Of a stretch of DNA of 64,000 bases, positions 38,001 to 53,000 are shown in pieces. The notes below the pieces were generated by a model, which searched no databases, was not told the DNA's origin, and saw only the letters and a program-made list of their open reading frames with translations. Each line of letters starts with the position of its first letter. Position 1 is the first letter of the stretch. Position numbers and translations under genes: made by a program. The DNA comes from Beaufortia kweichowensis (lineage: Eukaryota; Chordata; Actinopteri; Cypriniformes; Gastromyzontidae): the NCBI GenBank assembly GCA_019155185.1, contig CM032794.1:9773988-9837987 (forward strand), given 5' to 3'.

Positions 38001-41000
38001 GTCTTTAGAAACTGAAATCCTGTGAGCTGCTTAAGAGCAACAAAACATAACCCACACTTTGATGGCTCACAGGGAACAAAATGTCTCTCAACCTTTCCCA
38101 AATGTAATTAAGACTTCTCTATCTCCGCTGGCAATCTCAGCAGACAATCACCGTGGCATTAGGAGATAAGAGCGGGAGATTAGGATGTAATGAAATAAAG
38201 GCTGTTAATTGGACTGGTCTCGCATCATTGGCATATCTCACATAAGCTGTTTCAGGACAAAAACGGGCAGATACTTGCTGCCATCTTTTAAAACTTATGA
38301 GAAAATAACTAAATTAATCTACTTTAACTAAAGGGACTAAAATCGAATTTGATTCAAAGGACCATTTTTCATGACTGTAAGTGGTCTTGATTTCTTAACA
38401 CGGGTTAGGCAGACAGGCTTACATTAAATCCAGTGTAAAAACCGACAATAAAAATCTATTTTTCGCTTTTTAATATCACGCTTTTATACCCACCCGGAGA
38501 AACAAATACAGCCAGAGAAATAAAGATGGGTGGAGGATTCTATACGGCAGACATATTAAATAAATGTCTCTAGGAAAGACCATATACTGAGATCTACACA
38601 CACAGCAAACAGAAGTAGACCCGTGGGTCTTTGGCTTCACTTAATACAATTACTCAGTAAATCTATATCTTTCACCAAAGCACAGTTAGTCACTATAGGA
38701 CATTCAGGTTTTAAAAGCTCTGCCATCATAACTTTGTTATAGGTTCAATAGAATGGAAACACGTGCAGAAGAGCATGTTTATGTCTGAGGATGACAGACT
38801 AAAAACATGAAAATTATAACCAGAACATAATTCCCAGGCAGTTAAAATACTTAATATACACAGAAAAGAATCAAAGAAACAGGCTGGGTTGCACACAGAA
38901 AAAAGCTTAACTACCTTACAAAAATACTGTGGTGATCACATAGTGATGATATTAGATAACAATACACTTGTGATAACAATGTTTATATTTACTATATGTG
39001 ACCTTGCCTGTGAACATGCAGCTGAAGTAAAAAAAATCATCCTACATAATGTAAAGAACATATACCATTAAAAAAAATATACCATTAAGACAAATTATTG
39101 TTTAGGAAGCCAACTTCTGGTTTAATCTCATGCAAAATAATAAAATGTAGTGACAAAAACCCCCCACTAATTTCAGTATTATAAACAGGGTTGCAAAGGG
39201 GCAGAAAAATTCCAGTAAATATTCGGTAAATTTCCAAATATTCGGAAATATTTCCAAATATTTGTAAATTTACTGGATATTTACTGGAAATTTTCCACCC
39301 CTTTGCAACCCTAATTATCAATAGAAACTGTATCTGAATAAACACACATGACACTATTTTCATAATTTTTTTTCGTCATATAGACAGACAGGGTCACATA
39401 TATTCATATTTACTATTGTATTAGTTTCCTGCTATATGTGGGAGGTCAGCTGCTGATGTGATGATTTGCTCCGGGTTAAATATCCCTCTTTCAGATATCA
39501 GAATCAGCCGCAGCATGTTCCCAGGCTAATTCTGGAGTTAATATCCTTTCAGTTCAACCCAATCAAATGGGATTTTCTTTACCCACAGCCCTGGCATTCT
39601 CCTGAGAGATAGAGAAGTAAATCTGCACCAGATTAAAAGATGCATATAAAGACTGTCATTTATTAGATCTGCTGCTAACCTAAATAGCAAAATCTCCGGT
39701 TCTCAAACGATACGACTAAACCTGAGGCCAGCCATAACTTATTCCAAATAGCCTGGGAAAAAACGCACCTGATGAAAGCTCTATTCATTTCACTTTTTAC
39801 TCTATTTTTCCACCTTCTGATATGCTAAGCACACTAACCTTTATCTCTGCAGGCTTGTAGTGCCTGCGGTTCTTGTCCTCATTGGCTGTTCTGTAGCCGT
39901 CCCGTAAGAAGCGCTTGAAGCCGTACTTGCCCTTCAGCTTGCGGACAATCTTGTCCAGAGTCTGGGAATACAGGGCATCATCATCCACGGCGAAGGCTGG
40001 ATAGCTGATACAGGGCAGGAGGGCAGAATCTGTGTTCTACATGACAAAGCAGTGTTCGTGTTAGCAACAGACATCGAGTGACTCACTGTTCGTCTACTGA
40101 ATTCGCCTTCCATCAAGAAATATGGAGGGAACAGGGGGTTAAGTGACCACTCTCGTTCTGCGAATGGTCTATTTTTCGACATTATCCTCTGAAGCATTAA
40201 TAACACATTAGTCAGAGACATCAAGAAGCTTTAATACATACGATACAAAAGCCTGTACACTTCAAGCCATGAAATAAAACAGTTTCACCTCCTCGCTCAA
40301 CTTACAAAGGAGGAACGGTTCTGCATAATGCACTCCTTTAATTAAGTCTAATTAAAGTCATTTACCTGCTCTTTGACTGAAACCACTTTATTCCCCATTT
40401 GAATTATCACAAAGAACGGGGTATATGAATTGCTAATGCACACGGCAAAGGACAGGAGGGACATCTGTGAGTTGATGGATGCTGCACATGTCCTGTTTCC
40501 CTCAGATGCCATTAAAGACTTCAAACAGTATCACAAGAAATTTAATTTTCTGTATGTAATAAATGCTTTTGATGTACTACACTGTAAAAAACATCCAAGA
40601 AATGTAATAAAGCAACTTGTTTTAGTAGGATGGGTTTATTAATTGTTTTGTTTTATACTGAATACGATTATACCAAACATGTTGCTAACAATTATTATTT
40701 TGTTAACTGGACTTTTATACTTATCCAAAATATCAAATAGTTGTCCCAACATCAGCTAGGTTAATTAAAAATAAACGTAAAATACAAAAAGAGCCATAAA
40801 ACAGAATTTAGAAGCTGTCTAAAATCCTTGGATTTCTGGTGTCAGACACCTCTTCAGCAACATTGTCTAGCTGTGGTAAAGTGTCCAAAGAATGGGCGTA
40901 AGAAACCTTAATTTACATAAGAGATCCTTTGGGGGAAAAAAAATAAATGACCCATTTAATAAGGATCAGCAGTTTGTTTATACACAGTAGGCAAGAAAAC

Positions 41001-44000
41001 TCACATGGGAACGAGACTCTCTTGGCAACAGAGAGCACAGAGTCTGTCTGTTTCTGTTATGAGCATCCAGATCCACAAAAATGACTGACCAGGAGCATCC
41101 CTGCAGGGCAGAGGTAAACAAACATAATAAATCAACCATTATATTTGTCATCTTCTCACCACTTGTCTTTGACAGTGCAGTGTTACAGGTGGTAATGAGG
41201 TTTTAAGTATTTTCACAAACTCAGTTAGATAATGGATTGCCTTTGACCTTTACATTTCTAGTCTGGACCATAAAATCGTAAAGTCAGTCATGCATTGGAT
41301 GTTCTTAAATCAAATCAGACCTCATTTCCACAAAAACACAAAATAATGCTTTTCGGATGCAGCTTAGTAAGAATCATCAAATTTTTATGACCTCTGGGCT
41401 TTTGTGTGTGTGTGTTTGTGTCTTGTCACACACTTGAATAACCATTGATTCTCACAGGTCTGCTGGCCTCCCCATGCCTGAAGGGGATTCAACAATCTAC
41501 TGTACTCAGCAGACAAAACAACAACTGCCACACATAAACATTTTTCTCTTTCTGTCACACAAATATTGACTGAAAATCCAGCTTGAAAAATTGACTGAAT
41601 ATTCAACTGAACTGTTTCTAAAAGAACAAAGAAATAAGTGTAAACAAAACAATAAAAAATAACTATGACAAAACCAGCGCAATGTAGCACCTGACACCCC
41701 TCACTCCTTTAAAAGCATCGACAAAGCTTCATTTTCACACTTAGTCTGTGTTACAAAACAATTGTATTATTTTCTACGGCTGCTTCCTAGTCATCAGGGG
41801 CCGTCAAATCAGAACAAGCCATCGCTTCTCTGTTTCCTCTGCATTTATCTCACACATCTCCATTTAAACTGAGAGCACATTTTTCATTTCACTTGTACTA
41901 GCGTCTAGGATCTACGATTCTAAGTCTAGGACTATACAACAAGCTTCATTTGTGGCCCATTTAGTTTAATCTAGAGAAGCTCACAAAGAACCTAAATGCA
42001 TATTCATGCTTTTAAACCAACAATTTATATGCTGAGAAGAACTATAGTGTACATTTCAGTGAAGATAAAATAGGATAAAATCAGTGACACGTATACACTG
42101 ACACGATGTGCTATCATCAAGTGACTGACATAAAGAGTTCACACAAATATAAATTCTGTCTTCATTTATTCATGCAAAATTTTGGGGAACTATCCCTTTA
42201 AGCTGATCATAAAAGCACTTAACTTTACTAAACTTTACTAATCTAATCATGATCGCTTAAAATTGATACATGCATCCAAAACTCAAATGTGATTGTTGAA
42301 CATTTAATTGAAATACAATGGCCAATAAGAGGCAATTTTATTTTTGTCTGATGCTTTAACAGCTTCCACTAAGGCTGCTTGAATTTGGCCTATATGAGCC
42401 TAAAGGTGACAAAGTCTTGTCTTTGTGCAGGCCAATCCAGTTCTAAAGCATTTTAAGGGATAGTTTACCCAAAAAAGGAAATTATGTCATTCAAACCCTG
42501 TATATAATTTTTTCTTTTGTCGAACACAAAAATATATATTTTGCAAAACGCTGGTTAGCGGCACCCATTGACTTCCATTGTATCTTGTGTCCATACTATG
42601 AAAGTGAATGGGGGGCCGGTTACCAGCGTTTTGCAAAATATCTTCTATGTTCTGCTGAAGCAAAAAAGTCATACAGATTTGACATGACATGAGGGTAAGT
42701 CAATAATAAAATAATTTTTAGTTTTGGGCGAACTATCCCTTTAAGAGGTGGCATCCTCTGTTAGCATTAGCTGAAATAGCCAAACCAGGAGGAAGGAATT
42801 CTTTGGCCATGAAGTTAAAATGACACTTCTGCTTTAATTAAAACTTTGGAAACTGAACAACAATCATAACATATGGTGCTAAAACTCCACCTGCTTTGTT
42901 CCAGTGCTGACAGCTCGTGCTGAAAAGAAACACATGAAAGCGTGGCTTCTACGGTCCACGCTGAGAGTTAGTTGGGGAAATGGAGCATGAGAGGCATCAT
43001 TAATAACATAACCCATGTGATGACACAGCACGCCTTCCATCCGACTGAGAGGCACATGGCAAAGACAGCCATTTGAGTCATTCATTAATTCATACCAACA
43101 CTATCTACTCAGATCAGATAACTGCATGTTTCTTGCTAATGATATAACACACAGAGCCACATTAGATGAAAAGAGACAAACTAACAAAAGGTCAAAAGAT
43201 GATAAAACTGTGACGGTACACCAATGTGACCAATGCATTTAACATTTCAGGTAAAGAAGGGCCTTATTCTTTTGAGGAAACTGGGAAATTGGGGGGTTTG
43301 CTTCTTCCAAATGGATGCGTTTAGAGGATGTTATCACTTTTCCAGTCCATTACCAAATATAATGGATGTGGCCCACTGCCATCTTGACTTTCCCTCAACA
43401 CCTAAAGAAATTAATCCCACTAATGACTGGTTCAGAAGAAAAGAGCAACCAAATCAGATAAAAAGATAATGTGTCCACCATCCATCAAAGTTGGAAATGT
43501 GACAAAATGGGTAGCTCAAACACAATCTATCCCAATAATCTTGATCACTTTGTTTTTCCTCCCACTTGCCATTAACACATTTTTGCAAGGAATTTTGCAA
43601 GAGCACAAACTTTCTACAAAAAGTCTTCCGTTATTATTACAAAGATAAAGACAGCTGTTAAAACATTGTATGCTGTGGGTGTATTAAACCACAAACAATC
43701 TTCATTTTTGGATATTACACACAGTTTCTCAACAAACATCGAATACAAAAAGTTCAGTGATCAGGAAATAAAGGGACGGTTCAACTCAAAACAAAATGAA
43801 TGTGTGGTCATTATCACACAGCATGAAAAAATACATATTTCAAACATTTTATATTTAGGGGACCTATTCATTTATATCCCTTAAGATCTCATATATGAAG
43901 AGAATACGAGCAGTACCTGATTTCCAAACAAGTTGAATCCATTGATGGCTTCCAGAGCTGCTTTGGCCAACCCCACAGAGCTACAAGAGAACAGATCAGA

Positions 44001-47000
44001 TTTTAAAAACAAATTACATTGCACTCTGTATTACCGAACTTTTCAACTCGGAGCTCTCATTAAATAAGTTCTTTTCCAAGTGCCAATACCAAGAGCTGTT
44101 TTCATAGATGAAAGACTCCTTTGAGGTTAAACAAAGCTAATCATTTCTGTCATTTTTGCTTCTTTAGCTACTCACTCTTGTGAAGAATACGATTAAAGTA
44201 CCCGATTAGAGCAAGGTGTGCTGAGCAATAAAAATGTGCCCAATTGCTCTCAGTGAAGAAAAATCAATAGTAAAAATGCAGAAAACGAACAAACTAAAAA
44301 GCAATTGGGTAATTCTAAATTGAAAAGAACATGGTAGAATCCAGCTCTGCCCCTCACCGTCCAACCCATCGGCTATGATCGCAATCAAGCAACACAAGAT
44401 TTCTGAGGCACTATCGATTTTCTGCCTGGACAGACAGCAAACCTTCCCAGCACAAGACATATTAGTAAAAGCTGACAATGTTGTTGACAAGGTATGTTGC
44501 TTTTAGATTAGGGCAGGTAAAGCTGAAATTACACTGGACAATAAAGAAATTGGTGGAAAATCTGCTATAACATGTTACAGTGGAGTACAGTAACACAAGT
44601 GCTGGTGAAAACAAGCAGGATGTCATTTTACTTTTGATCATTTCTTGTATTGAATTCTAAGTACATTTAAAGTTTCTGAAAGAAAAAGAGTTTTAATAAG
44701 GAAAGCCTGAATAGTCACGAAATACTGACAGGCCTCTGGAGATTTCTCAAAATCTGGCAAAAGTTCAGCAGAATCTAAAAGTGATGACTCTCAAAGAGTA
44801 AAACGACTTCCATTTTCTTTGTGCTGTTTCAGAGTACACTTGATTTAAACCTCATGCAGCAAACATTCATCACACATTTTGTTGTGGCTTTTAGCCTGCA
44901 CACAGCCCTATCCACAGTACTAGTGCAATGTTTTCTTATGTATTCCTTTTACTCTATACACACATAAACAGACTTATTGATCATTATTTATCACATCACT
45001 TATCGATCAAACAGTCACTGATCATACAAACTATAAACGTAACGTACAAATGCAATTCAATTCTCAACTTTCTCAGTTTAAAGAAAAAAAAACATTTAAG
45101 AAGGCAATTTCTCTCTTTTTGTTTTCATGTTACCTTATTTTTGGATTAACCAGACAGTAGAAATAAGGGTCGAGCATGTGTTGTGCTCGAGTTGGGCACA
45201 TGATAACTATATAATAAAAATCTAAATGACAGTTACATACAACAATAGCCACACTCGTTGCTAATACATTTAAAACATGTCTCTGCTGTTTAAAATGTAT
45301 TAAAAGATGTATTTTAAATACTGCTATACTATATTTCAACTTGTTTCAACAAAAGTTCTTGCTTGCTGTGTGTTTACACAAACTGATGTCAGCTCTCTAA
45401 AAGATGCCATTGTCAGACTGATGACTCACTAAATCTACTGTCATAAAATGTGTCTTGAATTCATATTCCTAAATGTTGAACAGTTTTTTATGCAGTTAAA
45501 GTCAATACTCTAATTGGCCCTCAATAGGGATGTTGTGCTTGGCAAAGATAAGAAACCACTGATGGAGAGAATTATTATTGAGCTTGGTTAAGAGAGAGGT
45601 AAAGTGAGTGTTAGAGTCACTGCCTATTGACTTGCTCCTCTAAAAAGGATATTGTCTGTGCCAATCCACAGTCCATACTGTCTGCACAGCACTATGAATA
45701 ACCTCTGCAATGGGCAGATAGCAGCTTCTCTATATGAGTCCTCTCAGTTAGAGTTCATTCACTCAAGGACTAATACAGTGGAAGTGAAATGAAGTGGCAC
45801 ATTAGAGACATGATCTTTGCTACAGTCTCCTCAACATGGGCTGAAAGGTCACATCATTCAATGTGATGGATTTCATTAAGTATTGGGGAGACTGGGGCTA
45901 GTTGTCACACAGTGATGTTGTAATGAGGACCATAAATTAAAATAAGTCTAATTACTTATACCCAAGTCCAATTACACAAAGCTTGTTTATAAGTAGTAGT
46001 TATATATGCTATATGTTTTATATTTAAAATTAAGGTATGTTGTTATATCTTTTGTAAGAATGATAAAAAACATTAATGACTTATTTGTAGATATTAAAGT
46101 TAAGTTATACAGAAATTAATTTCAAAACGAAACTACAAACAAGCGTGACAACAAGCCCTTGTGTCCTCTACTGTAGATACAAGCACAGTTGCTAAGGCAT
46201 TTGGGTGGTTGCTAGGGTGTTGCTAAAGCGTCCTGGTTGGTTGAAATGGTGTTGCTAGGCAGTTGCTAGTTGTTACTATAGGGTTATTAGCACATTCAGA
46301 ATACATTTTAAGAAGAAGGTAGCTCCATTTAATGACAAACTAAATTAAATGAATTAAAGGAAGAGATGTAACCCACCTAGAATGCAGCTCTGTGCTTCCA
46401 TTGTTATATTTGCTGCCCCGTTCCCACATGCCAAAGTCTGGCACACGATATGCCCTCTCCACACAGAATACCAGGTTCTGGATAAACGATACCTGCAAAC
46501 ACAAACATAGCAAAAATATCCATCATACTTTCCACCTAGATCGGCATCTCCTCTGATTGCTATGTAGACATCAGCGCACCTAAAGTAATGTAGGTTTTAC
46601 TTTTCTTAAAAAAGTAGGCTTGCGCTGAAAGTGTTTCTGGGCCATGAGTGTTTTACATACTGTTGTTGTTTTTGTCAATACATCAGCATTCTTGAACGAT
46701 ACCAATTTACCACTCAGATTATTCACAGAACAGAAGAATTTAATTTGAATAATGATGTACACTATATGGCTACAAAAATCATCCATCATATCTATGGGTG
46801 GTACCGGTAATGTCAAAAGCCCCTCATAACTTTGGGATTATCCTCCTATCCCTACAGTGAAATGAGGGCAAAGGAAAAACAAAACGAGAGGAAGAATGAT
46901 GACTTTATGGTACATAAATGAGCAAATGTTCAAACACCCGGGGAGACCGGACTGACAGAGCTTTTAATTTAACACGAAGAGAACTGAGGGCCCCTAAAGC

Positions 47001-50000
47001 ATGTTAAAATGGGACAGTGCGGAAAGTAGGAAAAAGACAAAATGCAGTGGGGAAAAGGAGGAGAGAGGGATGGCTTGTGCACTTTTTCAGGCCCGGAATA
47101 AAATGATTAATGTGACGAGCTTTATGGTATCTTAATGAATACTGCTGGCCTGGGGTGGCACTATTTTCTTTTCTCTTCTTCTGCTAAGCTTCAGCAAGTG
47201 AGAGCAGAGCAAAAAAGCAACTATTCTTTTCTGTGGATAAAGATGGATTGTCACAGCCGCTTGTGTTTGCCGGATAAGGCGTTTTAGTTAATCATTTTAC
47301 AGTGACTGCTGGTGCGGCCCCCTCATCTGTATGTCGGTGACAAAGTCTTTCTAATTATAGATTTAAACAATGACATTTTTTAATGGGCAAATGACTCATA
47401 TGCCAAATTTACCTCCTGAGTTTCTGAAAAGGCTCAAGTTTGAAAAAGCTTCAAAATACAAACAACTTCTACAAGGCCTTTTGGTAATAAGTTACATACA
47501 TTTAATTCGAATGGATTCTCATTGTTAATTACTATAATGTTTATTATAGCCTATTACGAGAAACACACACACAAAATCAGGGCTTTAAAAAGTATGACTC
47601 ATATTCTTATAAACCACTTATAAAACTATCACTTTAATATATCACTTAATTTAGCCTCTTGGGGGATATACATAATTTTCTGAAGGTTCAGCATCTCCTT
47701 TCATTGGCAATTTGTTAAAGAACAAAAACTCAACTTTATACATTACCTTCAGGACCTATTTTGCACCCTAGTCCACAAAAGCTTTCTGACTAGTTGAAAC
47801 AAAATATGCAGATAATATCTAATACTTTAGATGAGCTTACACTAAATACATAGAAACAAAAGGCTGCCACTGGCTGGTAGAAGTAACAATTTCTCTCTTA
47901 TTTGTTCTGCTGTTCATTAATAAATAGATGTAATGGCTCACTGATTTCATGACTGTGCTTTTTTTAATTGCATTACACAGCCGGCTACACACTATTTAGA
48001 CACGTCAATTAAGCCTCTTTTGCAAATAGCAAAATCCCCATAAAAGCTTCTATGACAATTTGTTAAGCTTTTCATGTACGTCTCAGGGAGAAAGGTGCTA
48101 TTGCCTGTCATAAGTAACTGTAACTGCCTAAAAACACAACATTTAAGAGAAAAGACTATTTTTAAGATAAGCCCAACGTGGCTGAATAAATAAAAGTTGC
48201 AGTTGTTTAACAGACAGTGATTTAACAGCAGAGTATTAAGTAAATCCGCTGTGTGAGTGCGGCAAGAATAAAAGATCCAATTAATGAAGTCTGCACACCT
48301 AAAAGAGGCTGGTATTAAATAAAAGAGAGAATGTAAACAAACATTACCACATCTCCGTCTACTTTTTACAGTTAAGTTCAGCTCGGCCACTGCCAGGGTT
48401 TAAGGTCTTGCATATTTCCTGCCACAGTACATTCCAATCATAGCATGAGCTGTTGTGTAAGTGATTTCTCATCTCCTTGGTACAAAAGCAGAAGCTGGCA
48501 TGGTGTTCTTTGCCCTGAACTACTTTAACTTCTGCAAGAATGTTACTAAATTGTTTAAAGTAGTGGTGAGCAGAATGGCCTAAGATCAAGTCACCTGCAA
48601 TCCAACAAAACATCTCACCGCTTCATATCACAGTTTTGTAGCTCAACTAGCTTTTTCTGAAGCTCAAATGATGAGCATGCTGCTAGCAACGACACTGTCG
48701 TTGGTGTGATTACAAGAATTGTACAAATGTAAATGCAACCATAATATATCAAGTGTCCCAATGGCGAAAATATCTTTAATGTTCTCTTTTCTTGTATTTA
48801 TCTGTATAAAAATACATGTTACAGTGAACATTATCAGATCAGAAATATCATGCTGAACATCTTAGGAAGTTAAACAACAAAATTAAGTGTTTCCCATGCC
48901 AGCATCACCTTTGGCTTGCTCAGTGAGGTATTTCTAAGACAATTTTCTTTGTGAAGGTGCTTTGGGATAATACGTTTTGTAAAAGGCTCCATACAAATAC
49001 ACGAGTAAATGATGGATATGGTGGTATTAAATGATTACCATATTCATATACTATGGTATATTGTTAATATTGTACAGTGTTTTCAGGTTAAAAAATACAC
49101 AATACTAGCAAGGTACCATACCTTAAATTCATACACTTTAGGTATTTGACGTAATGCAGTCGTACCTCATCTGTATTGTAGATGATTTGAAGGCCAGAAC
49201 AAATCATTTCAACCAGGTACAGTAAAAACAGAGACAAGGCATCAATCTGTTTGAAAAGAAGGGGCAAAAACAATGAAAAAACAATGTTTATTTGGTTTAC
49301 AATAGGCAACCCTCATATGAATGTATTTCTATTGAGTTCAGGATGTTTTCACCTGTAGATGACTGTATTCTTTATAGAGGTAAACCTCATCTCCAGTATG
49401 CACGTTAAATATTGAGTGCAGACACGTGGACGGGCTCGGATCCTGCTTGAACTCCTCCACCTGTGAGAAAACAAAGGAAGGTAGGTAGAGAGAGAGAAAA
49501 AAAAAACACAGTCCAAAAGTCACATCTCTTCCTTCATATTACCAATGTCTCTACTGCTATAATATTTATCAGCTTAATAAGGTAAGTGAGTTGGAAAAAA
49601 GGAGCACATTGATATATTGATACAGGGGTTGTAATAATAAATAAAATAAATAAATAATAAATTACCCTGATATTTATAATAACTAAAAGATTCTCTCCAT
49701 AAAAACATGGGGGATTAATAGAAATAGGATGTTTGCCATCTATACTGATAGAGGCAGGCAAGAAGATGGTGTGAAGCTTATTGCTGCATGTACTGAAGAT
49801 TTACTGTACATTAATTTTATATACTAACAATCTAAATATGTATGTATTCCATATACATATATATATGGTTTCATTTTTGTGCCACACATGAGTATGACAC
49901 ATGCTGCAAATACTGACATTTACTTGCTTTAACAATTTCTCATTAAACTCCAGATTGTTATTGACTTGTTAAGACATAACATAACAGATGAAATTAAACA

Positions 50001-53000
50001 GATGATAAACAAATGGTACACTGAACAGATGCAGTACATAAAAAGATTATGCTGTGCTGCAGAGGATAGGTAAGACTTCTGCACTGACTCACCACCAAAA
50101 ACCAATCAGCTACCCACCAGACGTGACTGCTGGAGGGTTTTATTTCCCAGACGTTGAGAATCAGGTCGCAATAAAAGCAAGATTATTTAGTGTGGCAAAC
50201 AAAGTACAAAATAACAACAAATAAGGGATCAGAAAACTAAGAAGTTAAAACAATATACAAAGATATATGAATCATTTCTGCAATGACACAAGTGCTACAA
50301 AATCAAACAAGACATTGTATAATGTTTACAAAGCCTGTGTCTCATGAATCTTAAAGAGTCCTAAGGATGTCTTCTTACAAAACCCTGGAGATACTGATAC
50401 TATATGTTCTCCAACTCCAAGATTAGAGCTTACAACACAACAAAAACAATAACTATTAACTCCTTAAGACAGAAAAAGTGCATATATATGTCCCACACAA
50501 AAATGTATTTGCAAAACAAAAAAAGAACCAATGTTCTTATAGGAATAGTTCACCCAAATATTACAATTCTATTGTACTCACCTACATGCTATTTCAGCTG
50601 AATATTACCTTCTTTTTTCAGTTAAACACAAATGATTAATTAAAAATAGTGTCTTCTTAAAGGAAACAAATACAGATCAGAGTGCTAATTCATATTGGTT
50701 CTCATGGCAAACATGCAATTTGCAACTAGGTAACAGGTAAGAAGTTTTTTTTTTAAAAAGTAATAATTTTCTTTCACAAACATACTATTTTGGTTCAGAA
50801 AACATTATTATACTAACCCATTGAAATCATCTGGATTACTTGTATTAGCTATTTTGGAGCTTTAACATTCTACATTACATATGAAGATAACAAAGGCATT
50901 TAAATATAAAATTAATTGTTTATGTTTAACTGAAAAATAATATACAGTTATGATGGCATGTGAATAATGGGGTGAGTAAATTATAAGACAATTTTCATAT
51001 TTTGATGAACTATCCCTTTAAATTCTGAATCACATGCCATTAAGAAATTTAGAAATAGTTATCTATAAGTCATATACATATTACAATCCCACGGAGAGAC
51101 CACACGTCACAAAACTGGGTCGACCTTTCCCACTGACCACATCACACGTGGGCCCCCACAGCATATTTTAAGTGTTATAAATAAGTGGCCCATTTTTTTT
51201 TTTTCTTCCCCTCTCTCCTCAGGTCATGTGAGGCATCCTTCTGTCCCAGATACACACTGTTTTTTTTCACACCAATAACACAGATGTATAACAAGCCAGA
51301 CACAGCTGTACAATTCAGCCAAATAGACAAACACTCGTCCCTGGGTCGAAATCTATTTCTCATCAAAGCAAACATAGATTGAGAGAACGATAAAGACACC
51401 TGTGAGACAAAGGATGACATTTGAAACATCTGTTGGTCATCACTGCCAGTAAAATTAAAGCAATAAAAACTGTTCTCCAGTCGCTACAAAAACAATTTTC
51501 TATGACACGCAACTTGGCAAAACAGAGACTCTATCAGTGTGATTTATGAATGACTTTGGGATGACCTTTATAAAATCCTTCAAATGCTGGAAGCACAGGC
51601 GAGTTTAAGAACGTTAATACTCATGCATGTATTTGAGATTTGTGCATGACTCACTTTGTTGTTGCTTTTCATCTGTTTGTGACACATTTTTTGCACAGTG
51701 TGATATAAGCAGCATGCCGTAGTAAGCCCTGTCAAATATACAGTACCTGGGGTACTGATGATATGAACAGTTGTAGCACGTTTCGAGTTTATTGCAGAAA
51801 AACCAATGTTCTTTGTGAATGCTACAGACACATGTTAATGAACAGTGCACAGTGTAATTAACTGTATAAATGAGGAATTATAATTAAGACGCTGAAAAGC
51901 TTTCTTGCAAATCAGGTCTTGGGGGTCAGAAATAAATGAAACGGAATAATTTCAAAGGTGTAATTGCTCAGGTCCACGTTGGGGGGAAACTGTTAACTTC
52001 AGAGAAACAGCACACTGAAAAAACAGCCTTAATGAGGGAGCATAAGAAAGTGTTCACACCAACAATGATCGGCAGATCACAAACAACATAAATGACAATA
52101 AAGTGCATTCATTTAATTACAGGTGAAATGAAGCAACATTTTAGGTCAAGGTATTTTAAATAAGACAAAAAACACAATGGCATTTAGGGACAAACTCTTG
52201 TTTGTGCTGATAATATACCCAAAAGACCAATGGTTAAAGATGGTGACAGAGAGCACCGCCCCTTTATTTGTAACCATTACGCAAGTCCAATTTATCACCA
52301 ATTTCCAAAATTAAAAGTGGCCACACAATTACAGTCCAAATTATACCATTGAATTTACACGGCCCTCCAAGGTACTAAAACGATTTGTATGCTATTACCA
52401 TGCATTTTTATGTGATATGGTAAAAGCACAGTCATCAAATGCAGGAGTATCTTGTAAACACTACAATGTAATAATATAGAAAGCATTACATATTACTGAT
52501 ATATATATATTATATATCAAAATATCATGTTAATACCATCACAGTTCTTTTTTGTAAGAAAACGGTTTTGTAGTCCACTTCCCTTTTTCTGAGAACAATA
52601 GTTATATGCATAACTGAACATTTCCATTTAGTCGATGGTGCAAAACATAACCAGCTGGTCCAAACAGGAAGCCCAACATCTCAGCAAATGACCACAGCCA
52701 GTCCGGGCGGCTCGCCATGGGAACATTGTCAAAACACTAATTGCTGCAGCATCCGAATGTTAAAACCACGGAAAAGCCCACCTGGCAGCTGCCCAAATTC
52801 AACCCACAAAAAACCTTTTTAAATAATGTCCAATAGATTGGCTTTCACTTTACACAAAGCACACCACATGTGTAGGCGAAAACCTACTCAACACAACTAC
52901 ACAGATTCAACTTTCCGGTGTGAAAATTGATTGCCTGTCCCAGTTAGAGTAAACCAAACAGACAGAGTTTGTTGTCCAAGTTGTGGATATACTGATAAAA

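Larger units (their letters stand above)
41101..43916. other. phkb: phkb intron 8
   Basis: 2.8 kb with the two MITE copies above, a TG-rich run at 41402-41422 and a weak MITE-like fragment near 43780-43840 (GGGACGGTTCAACTC). Confidence 0.65.
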
